Positions 1 to 7,059 of a DNA stretch of 64,000 nt are shown here, piece after piece. Position numbers and translations under genes: made by a program. The stretch covers positions 558,001 to 622,000 of the forward strand of contig NZ_JAJVKV010000001.1 of NCBI RefSeq assembly GCF_024198175.1, written 5' to 3'. The notes beneath the pieces are model-generated. The model did not search any database and was not told the origin of the DNA. It saw only the letters and a list, made by a program, of their open reading frames with translations. Source of the stretch: Pyxidicoccus xibeiensis (lineage in GTDB: Bacteria > Myxococcota > Myxococcia > Myxococcales > Myxococcaceae). How positions within the stretch are numbered: the first letter of the stretch is position 1; the number at the start of each line of letters is the position of its first letter.

Positions 1-948
1 CATGCGTGGGAGTCCGCCATCGGCGAGTGGCTGCCGCGTCCCGATGACCGCTTCGAGGGCGCGGGCGACGTGGACGGCGACGGCCGCGCGGAGCTGCTCT
101 TCACCAGCCACGAGGGCGCGCTCGGCGTGCTGCGCCGGGGTGAGCAGGGCCTGGAGCCGCTGGCGGTCTACCCCGTCGACACGGAGCTGGGTGGCAACCC
201 ACTGCGTCACGGGGTGCGCCTGGAGGCCGTGGCCGACCACGACGGTGACGGCCATACGGACGCGGTGCTGCGCGGAGACAAGGGCTGGACGCTGCTGCGC
301 GGCACGCACCATGGCTTCGAGCCGGTGGGCTTCCTCTCCTACGGCGAGCAGCTGGGCGAGGACGCGTTGGAGCCGGAGACGACGGTGGTGGCCGTGGGAC
401 GCTTCCTGGGCTCCCGGGGCCGGGAGCTGCTGGTGCGCACCCACCATGGCCTCACGCTGGTGAACGGCTGGCTGGAGCCGGTGATGTTCCTCCCCTACGG
501 GGCGCCGGTGGGGGAGTGGCCGCTGGAGCCCGAAGGGCAGGTGCTGAGCGCGGGGGACCTCGACGCGGACGGACGCGACGAGCTGCTCCTGCACGGGCAC
601 GAGGGCGTCATGCTGGCCACGCTGGCGCACGGCCAGCCGGAGGTGCTGGCGCTGTGGCACAGGGGAGACGACTCCGGCGGCTGGCCCCTGGAGCGCAGGG
701 ATGCGTTTGCCGCGGCGGGAGACCTGGACGGCGACGGGCGCGGGGAGCTGGTGGTGCGCCGCGAGGACCGCATCGGCGTGGTGTCCTGGCGAGGCCAGGA
801 GCCCGCGTGGCTGCGCTGGAGCATGGCCCTGGGCCGCTCGCAGGACGGCGTGGCGGACACGACGGTGGCCGGGGTGATGGCGGACCTCGACGGTGACGGG
901 GTGCGCGAGCTGCTCGCGGCGGAGCTGCGCGTGCAGCCCGGGCAGTAG
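1..948 (+). CDS. FG-GAP/VCBS repeat protein, 5' truncated by the window edge
   Basis: The frame is open from base 1 to a TAG stop at 946-948, so the N-terminus lies outside the window and 315 residues remain. Five copies of a DxDGDGxxEL-type loop are visible, starting near residues 23, 79, 186, 241 and 295. This is the calcium-loop pattern of FG-GAP/VCBS repeats, which form beta-propellers in secreted or surface proteins. Between loops the sequence alternates short hydrophobic strands and HGF/HGL turns. No enzyme domain is visible in the part present. Inference: an extracellular propeller, possibly only the C-terminal part of a larger protein. Confidence 0.8.
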   Translation, partial: HAWESAIGEWLPRPDDRFEGAGDVDGDGRAELLFTSHEGALGVLRRGEQGLEPLAVYPVDTELGGNPLRHGVRLEAVADHDGDGHTDAVLRGDKGWTLLRGTHHGFEPVGFLSYGEQLGEDALEPETTVVAVGRFLGSRGRELLVRTHHGLTLVNGWLEPVMFLPYGAPVGEWPLEPEGQVLSAGDLDADGRDELLLHGHEGVMLATLAHGQPEVLALWHRGDDSGGWPLERRDAFAAAGDLDGDGRGELVVRREDRIGVVSWRGQEPAWLRWSMALGRSQDGVADTTVAGVMADLDGDGVRELLAAELRVQPGQ

Positions 949-1016
949 CTCGGGCCGCGCCACGGCGCGAATCCAGGCACGGGGAGGGCGGCTCGGAGTG
1001 TAGAACTGCCTTCCCC

Positions 1017-1035
1017 TGCCCGTCCCGGACGGGCA
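1017..1035 (+). promoter_or_regulatory. Perfect hairpin just upstream of the transporter ribosome binding site
   Basis: TGCCCGTC (1017-1024) pairs perfectly with GACGGGCA (1028-1035) across a 3-base loop. It ends 5 bases before the AGGAG of the next gene. It could be the terminator of the upstream gene, though no T-run follows, or a structure in the transporter leader. Confidence 0.35.
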
Positions 1036-1055
1036 CCGCCAGGAGCGTTTGCCGC

Positions 1056-2399
1056 GTGGAGACCCTCGTCCGCATCGCAGAAGGCCTCGGCCGCTTCTCC
1101 GCGCGCTTCGTCCCCAGCTCCTTCGCCATTGCGGTGCTGCTCAGCCTGCTCACCATGGGCCTGGCCATGGGCTGGGCGGACGCGGCGCCGGCGAAGGTCG
1201 TGGACGCGTGGGGCGGCGGCTTCTGGGAGCTGCTCAGCTTCTCCATGCAGATGGCGCTGGTGATGTTCACCGGCTACCTGCTGGCCCTCACCGGCCCGGT
1301 GCGCGCGCTGCTGGTGCGGGTGGCCGGACTGGCGCGCTCGCCCCGGGGCGCGGTGGCGCTGATGGCCTTCGTCTCCATGGCGCTGGCGTACATCAACTGG
1401 GGCCTGTCCCTCGTCGCCAGCGCCATGCTGGTGCGCTTCGTGGTGCGGCGCCGCCCGGACGTGGACTACCGGCTGCTGGTGGCCTGCGCGTACTTCGGCC
1501 TGGGCGCCACGTGGCACTCGGGCCTGTCCGCCTCCGCGCCGCTGCTCGTCGCCACGCCGGGCCACTTCCTGGAGAAGAGCATGGGCGTGCTGCCCATCGA
1601 CAGGACGCTCTTCTCGCCCTTCAACGTGGGCCTCACGCTGGGCGTGGTGGGCCTGCTGACGCTGCTGGCCTGGGCGCTGCACCCGCGGCCGGAGAACACC
1701 GTCCGCGTGGACCCGGCGGTGCTGGAGAAGCTGGCGGACTTCGTGCCGCCGGAGCGCCCCCGCGAGCGCAGCCCTGCCCTCTGGCTGGACCACTCGCGGG
1801 CGCTCAACGTCGTCTTCGGGGTGCTGGGATTGGTGTGGCTGGGCCGGCACCTGTGGCTGAACGGCGGCTGGCGCGGGCTCAACCTCAACGTGGTGAACTT
1901 CAGCTTCCTGGTGCTCGCGGTGCTGCTGCACGGCACGCCCGCGCGGCTGCTCAAGGCCAGCGAGGAGGCCGCCAGCGTGCTGCACGGCATCGTCCTCCAG
2001 TTCCCGCTGTACGCCGGCATCTACGGCATCTTCAAGGCCACCGGGCTGACGGACCGCATCGGCGAGCTGTTCGTGTCGCTCTCCACCCGCGAGACGTTCC
2101 CCGCCATTGTCTATCTTTACAGCGGGGTCGTGAACTACTTCGTCCCCTCCGGTGGCTCCAAGTGGGCCATTGAAGCCCCATACCTCCTGAATGCGGCGGC
2201 CACACTCGGAGTCGCACCGGAGAAGGTGGTGCTGGCCTATGCCTGGGGCGACATGGCCACCGACCTCATCCAGCCCTTCTGGGCCCTGCCGCTGCTGGCC
2301 GTGGCGCGGCTGGACTTCAAGGACATCCTTGGCTTCCTGCTGGTGGCCTTCGGGGTTTACCTGCCCACGGTGACGCTGGCCTTCTTCCTCTTCGGGTGA
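1056..2399 (+). CDS. atoE: AtoE-family short-chain fatty acid transporter
   Basis: A 447-residue polytopic inner-membrane protein with about ten to twelve hydrophobic segments. It matches the SCFA_trans/AtoE family, which imports short-chain fatty acids such as butyrate or acetoacetate. Family hallmarks include the long aromatic, small-residue helices (near 50-75, 95-130 and 310-350), the conserved INWG stretch, and FVPSGGSKWAIEAP in the C-terminal half. Length is typical for the family (about 440-460). The GTG at 1056 is chosen because AGGAG lies at 1041-1045, ten bases upstream; the next ATG would remove conserved sequence. No linked fatty-acid degradation genes are seen, so the substrate is inferred from the family only. 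Confidence 0.88.
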   Translation: METLVRIAEGLGRFSARFVPSSFAIAVLLSLLTMGLAMGWADAAPAKVVDAWGGGFWELLSFSMQMALVMFTGYLLALTGPVRALLVRVAGLARSPRGAVALMAFVSMALAYINWGLSLVASAMLVRFVVRRRPDVDYRLLVACAYFGLGATWHSGLSASAPLLVATPGHFLEKSMGVLPIDRTLFSPFNVGLTLGVVGLLTLLAWALHPRPENTVRVDPAVLEKLADFVPPERPRERSPALWLDHSRALNVVFGVLGLVWLGRHLWLNGGWRGLNLNVVNFSFLVLAVLLHGTPARLLKASEEAASVLHGIVLQFPLYAGIYGIFKATGLTDRIGELFVSLSTRETFPAIVYLYSGVVNYFVPSGGSKWAIEAPYLLNAAATLGVAPEKVVLAYAWGDMATDLIQPFWALPLLAVARLDFKDILGFLLVAFGVYLPTVTLAFFLFG

Positions 2400-2495
2400 G
2401 GGCAGGCGAGCTTTGGCTGTTCTGTGCTAGACAGGGGTGCAGGCGTGCGGCCCTGGGGCCGCCCACCCAAAGACAAACAGAGGGGACCTCGAGAC

Positions 2496-2999
2496 ATGAA
2501 GAAGATGCTGACGCGGAGCCTGGTGTGCGCGGTGCTGGGGATGTCGTCGCTGGCGATGGCGCAGGACGCCGAGGCGCCCGCCAAGGAGCCCGCGAAGGCA
2601 CCGAGCGCGGACTCGGTGCGCGACACGTGGAACTACTTCTACAAGGGCCAGGGCCAGGGCCCCATCCTCGTGGAAGCCAAGCTCTGCACCGAAGTCGCCA
2701 AGGACGGTCCGAACAAGTTCGAGTGCATCGCCGAGGTTGGCGCCGAGGGCCTCAAGGCCGGCACCACCGTGATGCTGTGGCAGGCGTACCTGGTGCCGCA
2801 GGGCGACTCCATCGAAGACATCATGGTCCAGACGAAGCAGGGCAACGTCGTGCGTGAGACCAAGGACGTGAAGGTGAAGGGCGACGGCTGGCGCGCGCGT
2901 CAGTGGACCGGCGTCCGCCTGAACAAGCCGGGCAGCTGGACGGTGGCGGTGATGCGCGGTGACCAGGTCCTCAAGGAGGTCCAGGTCAAGGTGAACTGA
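2496..2999 (+). CDS. Small secreted protein of unknown function
   Basis: 167 residues. A classic signal peptide runs over residues 1-22 (MKKML, a hydrophobic core, then AMA|QD as the likely cleavage site). It is followed by a short Ala/Pro/Lys-rich linker (22-40) and a compact beta-rich domain with two cysteines near residues 65 and 77. I do not recognise the family. The ATG at 2496 is chosen because it gives the signal peptide; an upstream in-frame start would add 24 non-signal residues. It lies 96 bases after the transporter on the same strand and ends in a convergent hairpin region. Confidence 0.75.
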   Translation: MKKMLTRSLVCAVLGMSSLAMAQDAEAPAKEPAKAPSADSVRDTWNYFYKGQGQGPILVEAKLCTEVAKDGPNKFECIAEVGAEGLKAGTTVMLWQAYLVPQGDSIEDIMVQTKQGNVVRETKDVKVKGDGWRARQWTGVRLNKPGSWTVAVMRGDQVLKEVQVKVN

Positions 3000-3025
3000 C
3001 GTCACCTGAAGCCCCTGGAGTCCAC

Positions 3026-3063
3026 GACGCCCGCCGGAGCCCCAAAGGCCACGAGCGGGCGTC
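3026..3063. terminator. Inverted repeat between convergent genes
   Basis: GACGCCCGC (3026-3034) pairs perfectly with GCGGGCGTC (3055-3063) across a 20-base loop. It lies between the stop of the secreted protein and the stop of the TetR gene, so it may serve both directions. No strong T-run is seen. Confidence 0.4.
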
Positions 3064-3069
3064 GGTGTC

Positions 3070-3666
3070 TCAGCGCTCCTGCTTCCGGGACAGCCAGCTG
3101 ACGATGAGCGAGGCCAGGGTGGCGGCGGCGGTGGGCTCGTCGATGCGGCCGCGGAGCATGTCGCGCGAAATCGCCTCCGCCGCGCCGATGATGCCGACAC
3201 AGCGCACGTGCAGCTCGTCCTTCTTCAGCGAGGAGTACGGCGCGAGCGCCTCGCAGTAGAGGTCCACGTACCTGTCGAGCAGCTCCCGCTGGAAGGCCTC
3301 CATCTCCTCGTCGCCCTTCAGCGCGGCCGAGATGGCATGCCACTCCGGGCCCATCGACGTGTAGCAATGCATGTAGGCGGTGCTCATCAGGCGGGCAATG
3401 TCCTCCAGCCGCTTCCGCGTGCGCTCGAGCGCCTCGCGCAGCACCACGACCTGCCGGCTGTCGAGCTGCTCGTAGAGCGCAATCAGCAGCCCCGAGCGTG
3501 TCTTGAAGTGCTCGTAGGCGATGGGCTTGCTGACGCCCGCCCGCTCGGCCAGGGAGCCGAGCGTCAGCGCGTCCGTCCCCTCCTCGCGCACGAGCTGCAT
3601 CGCGACGTCGAGCAGCTGCTCCCGTCGCTGCGCCTTCGGCAGCTTCCTGGCTGGGGTCTCACTCAT
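3070..3666 (-). CDS. TetR/AcrR-family transcriptional regulator
   Basis: 198 residues. The N-terminal TetR helix-turn-helix is clear at about residues 10-60 (QRREQLLDVAMQLV, then LAERAGVSKPIAYEHF with the usual Y-x-H-F turn). It is followed by an all-helical ligand-binding domain of normal length. It is divergent from two NAD(P)-binding proteins, and the 137-base gap holds a direct repeat that could be its operator. By family behaviour it is probably a local repressor of the pair and of itself. The ATG at 3666 is preferred to an ATG 14 codons upstream because the extra residues do not resemble the family. Confidence 0.88.
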   Translation of the reverse strand: MSETPARKLPKAQRREQLLDVAMQLVREEGTDALTLGSLAERAGVSKPIAYEHFKTRSGLLIALYEQLDSRQVVVLREALERTRKRLEDIARLMSTAYMHCYTSMGPEWHAISAALKGDEEMEAFQRELLDRYVDLYCEALAPYSSLKKDELHVRCVGIIGAAEAISRDMLRGRIDEPTAAATLASLIVSWLSRKQER

Positions 3667-3724
3667 GGCACGTGGCTGTTCGTAACCCTCCCGCGCGGCC
3701 TCCTCCAAGAAAACGTGGCGAACC

Positions 3725-3749
3725 TACCACCAGTAACTTACCAATAGTA
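3725..3749. promoter_or_regulatory. Candidate TetR operator (direct repeat)
   Basis: TACCACCAGTA (3725-3735) and TACCAATAGTA (3739-3749) form a direct repeat matching at 9 of 11 positions with a 14-base period. This is an unusually A+T-rich island between the divergent TetR gene and the NAD(P)-binding protein. The link to the TetR protein is inferred from position only. Confidence 0.35.
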
Positions 3750-3803
3750 GGGACTTTCCACTCCATTTCCAACCTGCCCCCGCCGGCAGAGGAGCGCCCC
3801 GTC

Positions 3804-4814
3804 ATGTCCGCGAATACGCAGAAGCCCGTCCTCATCATCGGAGGCTCCGGCCTCGTCGGCTCCCAGGCCGCGAAGGCGCTGCGCCGGCTGCACCCGACGT
3901 TGCCCATCACGATTGGAGGGCGGGATGTCGGCAAGGCCGGCGCCGTCGCGAAGGAGGTGGGCGGCGCGGACGCGGTGCGGGTGGACCTCGAGCGGGCGGA
4001 CCTGGGCCAGCCGGACGCACGGGCCTACAGCGCGGTGGTGACGTTCCTGAAGGACGACACCCTCAACTCGATGAAGTACGCGCAGGCGAAGGGGGTGCCG
4101 TACGTCAGCATCTCCACGGGGCTGTTCGAGATTGGGCCGGAGGTGGGGCGCTACGTCCACAGCCCCGCCAGCGCGCCCATCCTCATGGCGAGCAGCTGGC
4201 TGGTGGGAGCGACGACGCTGCCGACGCTCCTCTTCGCCCGGGAGTTCGAGTCGCTGGAGACCCTCCAGTTGGCGGCCGTCCTGGACGAGCAGGACATCGG
4301 GGGCCCGGCTGCGTATGCGGACCTCGAGCGGCTGACGAAGGCGGCGCCCAACAACCTCGTCCTCGTGGACGGCCGGTGGCGCTGGATTGGCGGCGAGGAG
4401 GCGAAGCGCACCTTCACCAACGTGGACGGCGCGCAGGTGGCGGCGCAGGCCTACTCGATGCACGACCTGATGAGCCTGTCGGCCGCGACCGACGCGCGCT
4501 CCATCCGGTTCGACCTGGCGGTGGGTGAGTCCTCGGCGCGGCGGCGGGGCGAGCCGTTCTCGACGGAGATGGTCATCGAGCTGACCGGCCGGAAGAAGGA
4601 CGGCACGACGGGGCACACGCGCCACGAGATTGTCCATCCCGGAGGCCAGGCGCCGGTGACCGCGCTGGGCGTCGCCCTCCACGTCGAGCGGCTGCTGGGG
4701 CTCGCGGGAGGCCCGCCCGTGGCGCCGGGGCTGTACCTGACCCACATGCTCGTCGACCCGGCCTACTACGTCCGCAAGCTGGAGGAGTCCGGCGCCCGCA
4801 TCCGCCGCGCGTAG
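3804..4814 (+). CDS. NAD(P)-binding saccharopine dehydrogenase-like protein, copy 1
   Basis: 336 residues. A Rossmann nucleotide-binding motif GGSGLVGS sits at residues 13-20, preceded by the hydrophobic strand PVLII. Residues 40-60 hold a sugar-phosphate discriminating region (TIGGRD). The downstream domain resembles saccharopine dehydrogenase-like oxidoreductases, but no specific substrate can be named. The ATG at 3804 has GAGGAGCG at about 3790-3797; the open frame continues upstream but into promoter sequence. The next gene is a paralogue of exactly the same length, 73 bases downstream, so the two are probably co-transcribed and under the divergent TetR regulator. Confidence 0.8.
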   Translation: MSANTQKPVLIIGGSGLVGSQAAKALRRLHPTLPITIGGRDVGKAGAVAKEVGGADAVRVDLERADLGQPDARAYSAVVTFLKDDTLNSMKYAQAKGVPYVSISTGLFEIGPEVGRYVHSPASAPILMASSWLVGATTLPTLLFAREFESLETLQLAAVLDEQDIGGPAAYADLERLTKAAPNNLVLVDGRWRWIGGEEAKRTFTNVDGAQVAAQAYSMHDLMSLSAATDARSIRFDLAVGESSARRRGEPFSTEMVIELTGRKKDGTTGHTRHEIVHPGGQAPVTALGVALHVERLLGLAGGPPVAPGLYLTHMLVDPAYYVRKLEESGARIRRA

Positions 4815-4887
4815 CTCATCCCTGTTCCCTCGAACCCTTCCACGCAGACACAGCCCCGGTCCCATGGACCGGAGGAGTCCTACCGTC

Positions 4888-5898
4888 ATGTCCTCGAACA
4901 CGCAGAAGCCCGTTCTCATCATCGGAGGCACCGGCGTCGTCGGCAGCCGGGCCGCGAAGACGCTGCGCCGGCTCCAGCCCGCGCTGCCCATCACCCTGGG
5001 GGTGAGGAATCTGGAGAAGGCCCAGGCCCTGGCCCGCGAGCTGGGCAACGCGGACGCGGTCCGCGTCGACCTGGAGCGCAGGGACCTCGGGCTCCCGGAG
5101 ACGGCTTCCTTCAGCGCGGTGGTGGCGCTGCTGAAGGACGAGACGCTCAACTCGATGAAGTACGCGCAGGCGAAGGGGGTGCCCTACATCCCCTTCTCGG
5201 ACTTCGTGTTCGACATCGGCCCGGCGGTGGCGCTGCACATCCAGCACCCGGACCGCTCGGCGGTGCTGATGCTGGGGCACTTCCTGGGCGGGACGACGGC
5301 GCTGGCGACGCTGCACTTCGCCCGGGAGTTCCGGCGCGTGGACTCGATTGAGGTCAGCGCGGTCTTCGACTCGGACGACGTGGGAGGCCCGGCCGCGCAG
5401 GGCGACATGGAGCGCGTCACGAAGGGTGTGCCGAGCCCGCTGCTGCTCAAGGACGGGAAGTTCCTCTGGGCGCAGGGGGCGGACGTGGAGCGCGAGTTCG
5501 TTGGCGTGGACGGGACGAAGTGGCGAGGCCGCGCGTATCCGCTGCTCGACGTGGTGAGCCTCCCCGCCGAGACGGGCGCGAGGTCCGTGCGGCTCGACTT
5601 CGCGGTGCGGGACGCGGCGAGCCGTCCCGCCGGCCAGGGCCCGTCGCACGAGGTCATCATCGAAATCACGGGCGAGCGCGCGGACGGGACGACGGGGCCG
5701 GTGCGTCACGAGCTGGTGGACCCGGACGTGCACTCGGGCATGAGCGCACGGGGTGTGGCCTTCGCGGTGGAGCGGCTGCTGGGCCTCGCGGGGGGGCCGC
5801 CGGTGAAGCCGGGGCTCTACCATCCGGAGCGGTTGCTGGACCCGGCCTACGTCGTCGCCCGGCTGCAGGAGTTCGGTACGCGCATCCGCCGCCAGTGA
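4888..5898 (+). CDS. NAD(P)-binding saccharopine dehydrogenase-like protein, copy 2
   Basis: 336 residues, the same length as the preceding gene and alignable over its whole length. Shared stretches include SSNTQKPV/SANTQKPV at the start, LNSMKYAQAKGVPY, RLLGLAGGPPV near residue 295 and a final RIRR. The Rossmann motif GGTGVVGS is at residues 13-20. The ATG at 4888 has GGAGGAG at 4871-4877; an earlier ATG at 4864 lies upstream of that site. The pair looks like a tandem duplication with later divergence, so the enzymes may act on related substrates. The stop codon lies inside the first unit of a 29-bp tandem array. Confidence 0.8.
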   Translation: MSSNTQKPVLIIGGTGVVGSRAAKTLRRLQPALPITLGVRNLEKAQALARELGNADAVRVDLERRDLGLPETASFSAVVALLKDETLNSMKYAQAKGVPYIPFSDFVFDIGPAVALHIQHPDRSAVLMLGHFLGGTTALATLHFAREFRRVDSIEVSAVFDSDDVGGPAAQGDMERVTKGVPSPLLLKDGKFLWAQGADVEREFVGVDGTKWRGRAYPLLDVVSLPAETGARSVRLDFAVRDAASRPAGQGPSHEVIIEITGERADGTTGPVRHELVDPDVHSGMSARGVAFAVERLLGLAGGPPVKPGLYHPERLLDPAYVVARLQEFGTRIRRQ

Positions 5899-6010
5899 GC
5901 GGCACCGACGAGCCTCGGCGCGCGTGAGCGGCACCGGCGAGCCTCGGCGCGCGTGAGCGGCACCGGCGAGCCTCGGCGCGTATGAGCGGCACCGGCGAGC
6001 CCCGGCGCGC
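5895..6010. repeat. Tandem array, 4 copies of a 29-bp unit
   Basis: Units begin at 5895, 5924, 5953 and 5982. They read GTGAGCGGCACCGGCGAGCC followed by a nine-base G+C-rich remainder, with one or two substitutions per copy. The first unit includes the TGA stop of the preceding gene, so the array appears to have grown from the 3' end of that coding sequence. No coding function is apparent. Confidence 0.9.
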
Positions 6011-6132
6011 TTGCCGGGCGGCGACACCTCGCTCTCACGCCGGGCGTGCGCCTCGCATGCTCGCGCTGCCGGGCGTGGTGCGCATTCTGAGCGATTGAGA
6101 ACCAGGCCGTGGCCCCCTGCCGGCGACACCTG

Positions 6133-6342
6133 GCGCAAACCTGTCGGACAGTCGGACAGGTTTGGAACGGCCGCGTCCGGCAGCCGCCTCGGGTACTCAG
6201 AGGCGCAAACCTGTCGGACAGTCGGACAGGTTCGGAACGGCCGCGTCCGGCAGCCGCCTCGGGTACTCAGAGGCGCAAACCTGTCGGACAGTCGGACAGG
6301 TTCGGAACGGCCGCGTCCGGCAGCCACCTCGGGTACTCAGAA
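6133..6342. repeat. Tandem array, 3 copies of a 70-bp unit with an internal palindrome
   Basis: Units begin at 6133, 6203 and 6273 and are nearly identical (one T/C change in the first, one G/A and an end change in the last). Each contains CCTGTC-N9-GACAGG (first copy 6140-6160) extended by AA/TT, which can form a hairpin or act as a dyad binding site. The same CCTGTC-N9-GACAGG spacing recurs at 52430-52450 ahead of a DUF421 gene. The rest of 6011-6393 holds no recognisable gene. Confidence 0.92.
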
Positions 6343-6393
6343 TGAGAGACAGGCCCGCGCGGCCTCCCCGCTCCACGCCTGCGGGTGCCATGT

Positions 6394-6427
6394 CGCCCGC
6401 TTCGCGCATGTCACCGCGAAGCGGGCG
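6394..6427. terminator. Perfect 13-bp hairpin between convergent genes
   Basis: CGCCCGCTTCGCG (6394-6406) pairs perfectly with CGCGAAGCGGGCG (6415-6427) over an 8-base loop. Position between the convergent copy-2 oxidoreductase and the 6589 gene suggests a bidirectional terminator, although no T-run follows. Confidence 0.55.
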
Positions 6428-6429
6428 TC

Positions 6430-6454
6430 GGGAGCGTCAGTGAATGACGCTCCC
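6430..6454. terminator. Second perfect hairpin, directly adjacent
   Basis: GGGAGCGTCA (6430-6439) and TGACGCTCCC (6445-6454) form a perfect 10-bp stem with a 5-base loop, two bases after the previous hairpin. It lies downstream of the minus-strand gene ending at 6589 and next to a 63-bp array. Confidence 0.5.
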
Positions 6455-6640
6455 ACCGCGGCTCACTCCCCCCGGCCCTGCTCCGCCGGAACCCGCGCCT
6501 TGAGCTTCCCCCTCACCACCGCGGCTCACTCCCCCCGGCCCTGCTCCGCCGGAACCCGCGCCTTGAGCTTCCCCCTCACCACCGCGGCTCACTCCCCCCG
6601 GTCCTGCTCCGCCGGAACCCGCGCCTTGAGCTTCGCCTTC
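6455..6640. repeat. Tandem array, 3 copies of a 63-bp unit overlapping a gene 3' end
   Basis: Units begin at 6455, 6518 and 6581 (ACCGCGGCTCACTCCCCC...). The third copy, 6581 to about 6640, lies mostly inside the 6589-7047 coding region and includes its stop codon. The last 14 or so codons of that gene have thus been copied twice downstream, leaving extra in-frame stops. The 63-bp period is a multiple of three. Confidence 0.88.
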
Positions 6641-7047
6641 TCCGCGGCGAGCCGCGCGGGCTCCCGGGCCAGCGCGCGCTCCAGCTTCGCCGCCTCCGCG
6701 AGGTAGCGCTGCTGCTCGGCGAGCACCTCCGGCTTCACGGGAGGGGGCACCCACTTCCCCTCAGCCAGGGCCCGCTTCAGCGCCTGCTTCTGCTCGGGGG
6801 CGAAGCGCACCAGGGCGTCCCGCGCCTCGGGGACCTTCTTCCCCTTCACGTCGGCGGTGAAGGCGTCGTTGGAGCACTGCTGGCTCTTCAGCGCGGCGAC
6901 CTCCTCCGCGGTGCGGTTCTTCTCGATGCGCAGGGGCTCGGGCGCGACGCTGCCCTCCCCCGGTGCCGGCGTGCCGCCCTTCTCCGCATGCGCCGACGCC
7001 GAGACGAGCACCACGGCACAGGCGAGCTGCATCAGGATGGTCTTCAT
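6589..7047 (-). CDS. Small secreted protein, repeat-bearing 3' end
   Basis: 152 residues. A signal peptide covers residues 1-21 (MKTILMQLACAVVLV, cleavage near AHA|EK). The mature part is charged and helical, with a Lys/Glu/Ala-rich segment (about residues 95-150) that may form a coiled coil. The start at 7047 is chosen over 7053 because GAGGAG is 8-9 bases upstream. That site overlaps the stop codon of the metzincin gene before it, so translation is probably coupled. No family recognised. The final codons belong to the 63-bp tandem array. Confidence 0.68.
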   Translation of the reverse strand: MKTILMQLACAVVLVSASAHAEKGGTPAPGEGSVAPEPLRIEKNRTAEEVAALKSQQCSNDAFTADVKGKKVPEARDALVRFAPEQKQALKRALAEGKWVPPPVKPEVLAEQQRYLAEAAKLERALAREPARLAAEKAKLKARVPAEQDRGE

Positions 7048-7059
7048 GTGCATGTCTCC

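Noticed and set aside
2411..2432. A sigma-54 promoter (TTGGCT...GTGCTA) ahead of the 2496 gene
   Set aside because: The spacing between GG and GC is nine bases rather than the required ten, and the flanks do not fit.
6133..6342. CRISPR array
   Set aside because: The three 70-bp units are directly adjacent and almost identical throughout, with no variable spacers and no cas genes nearby.
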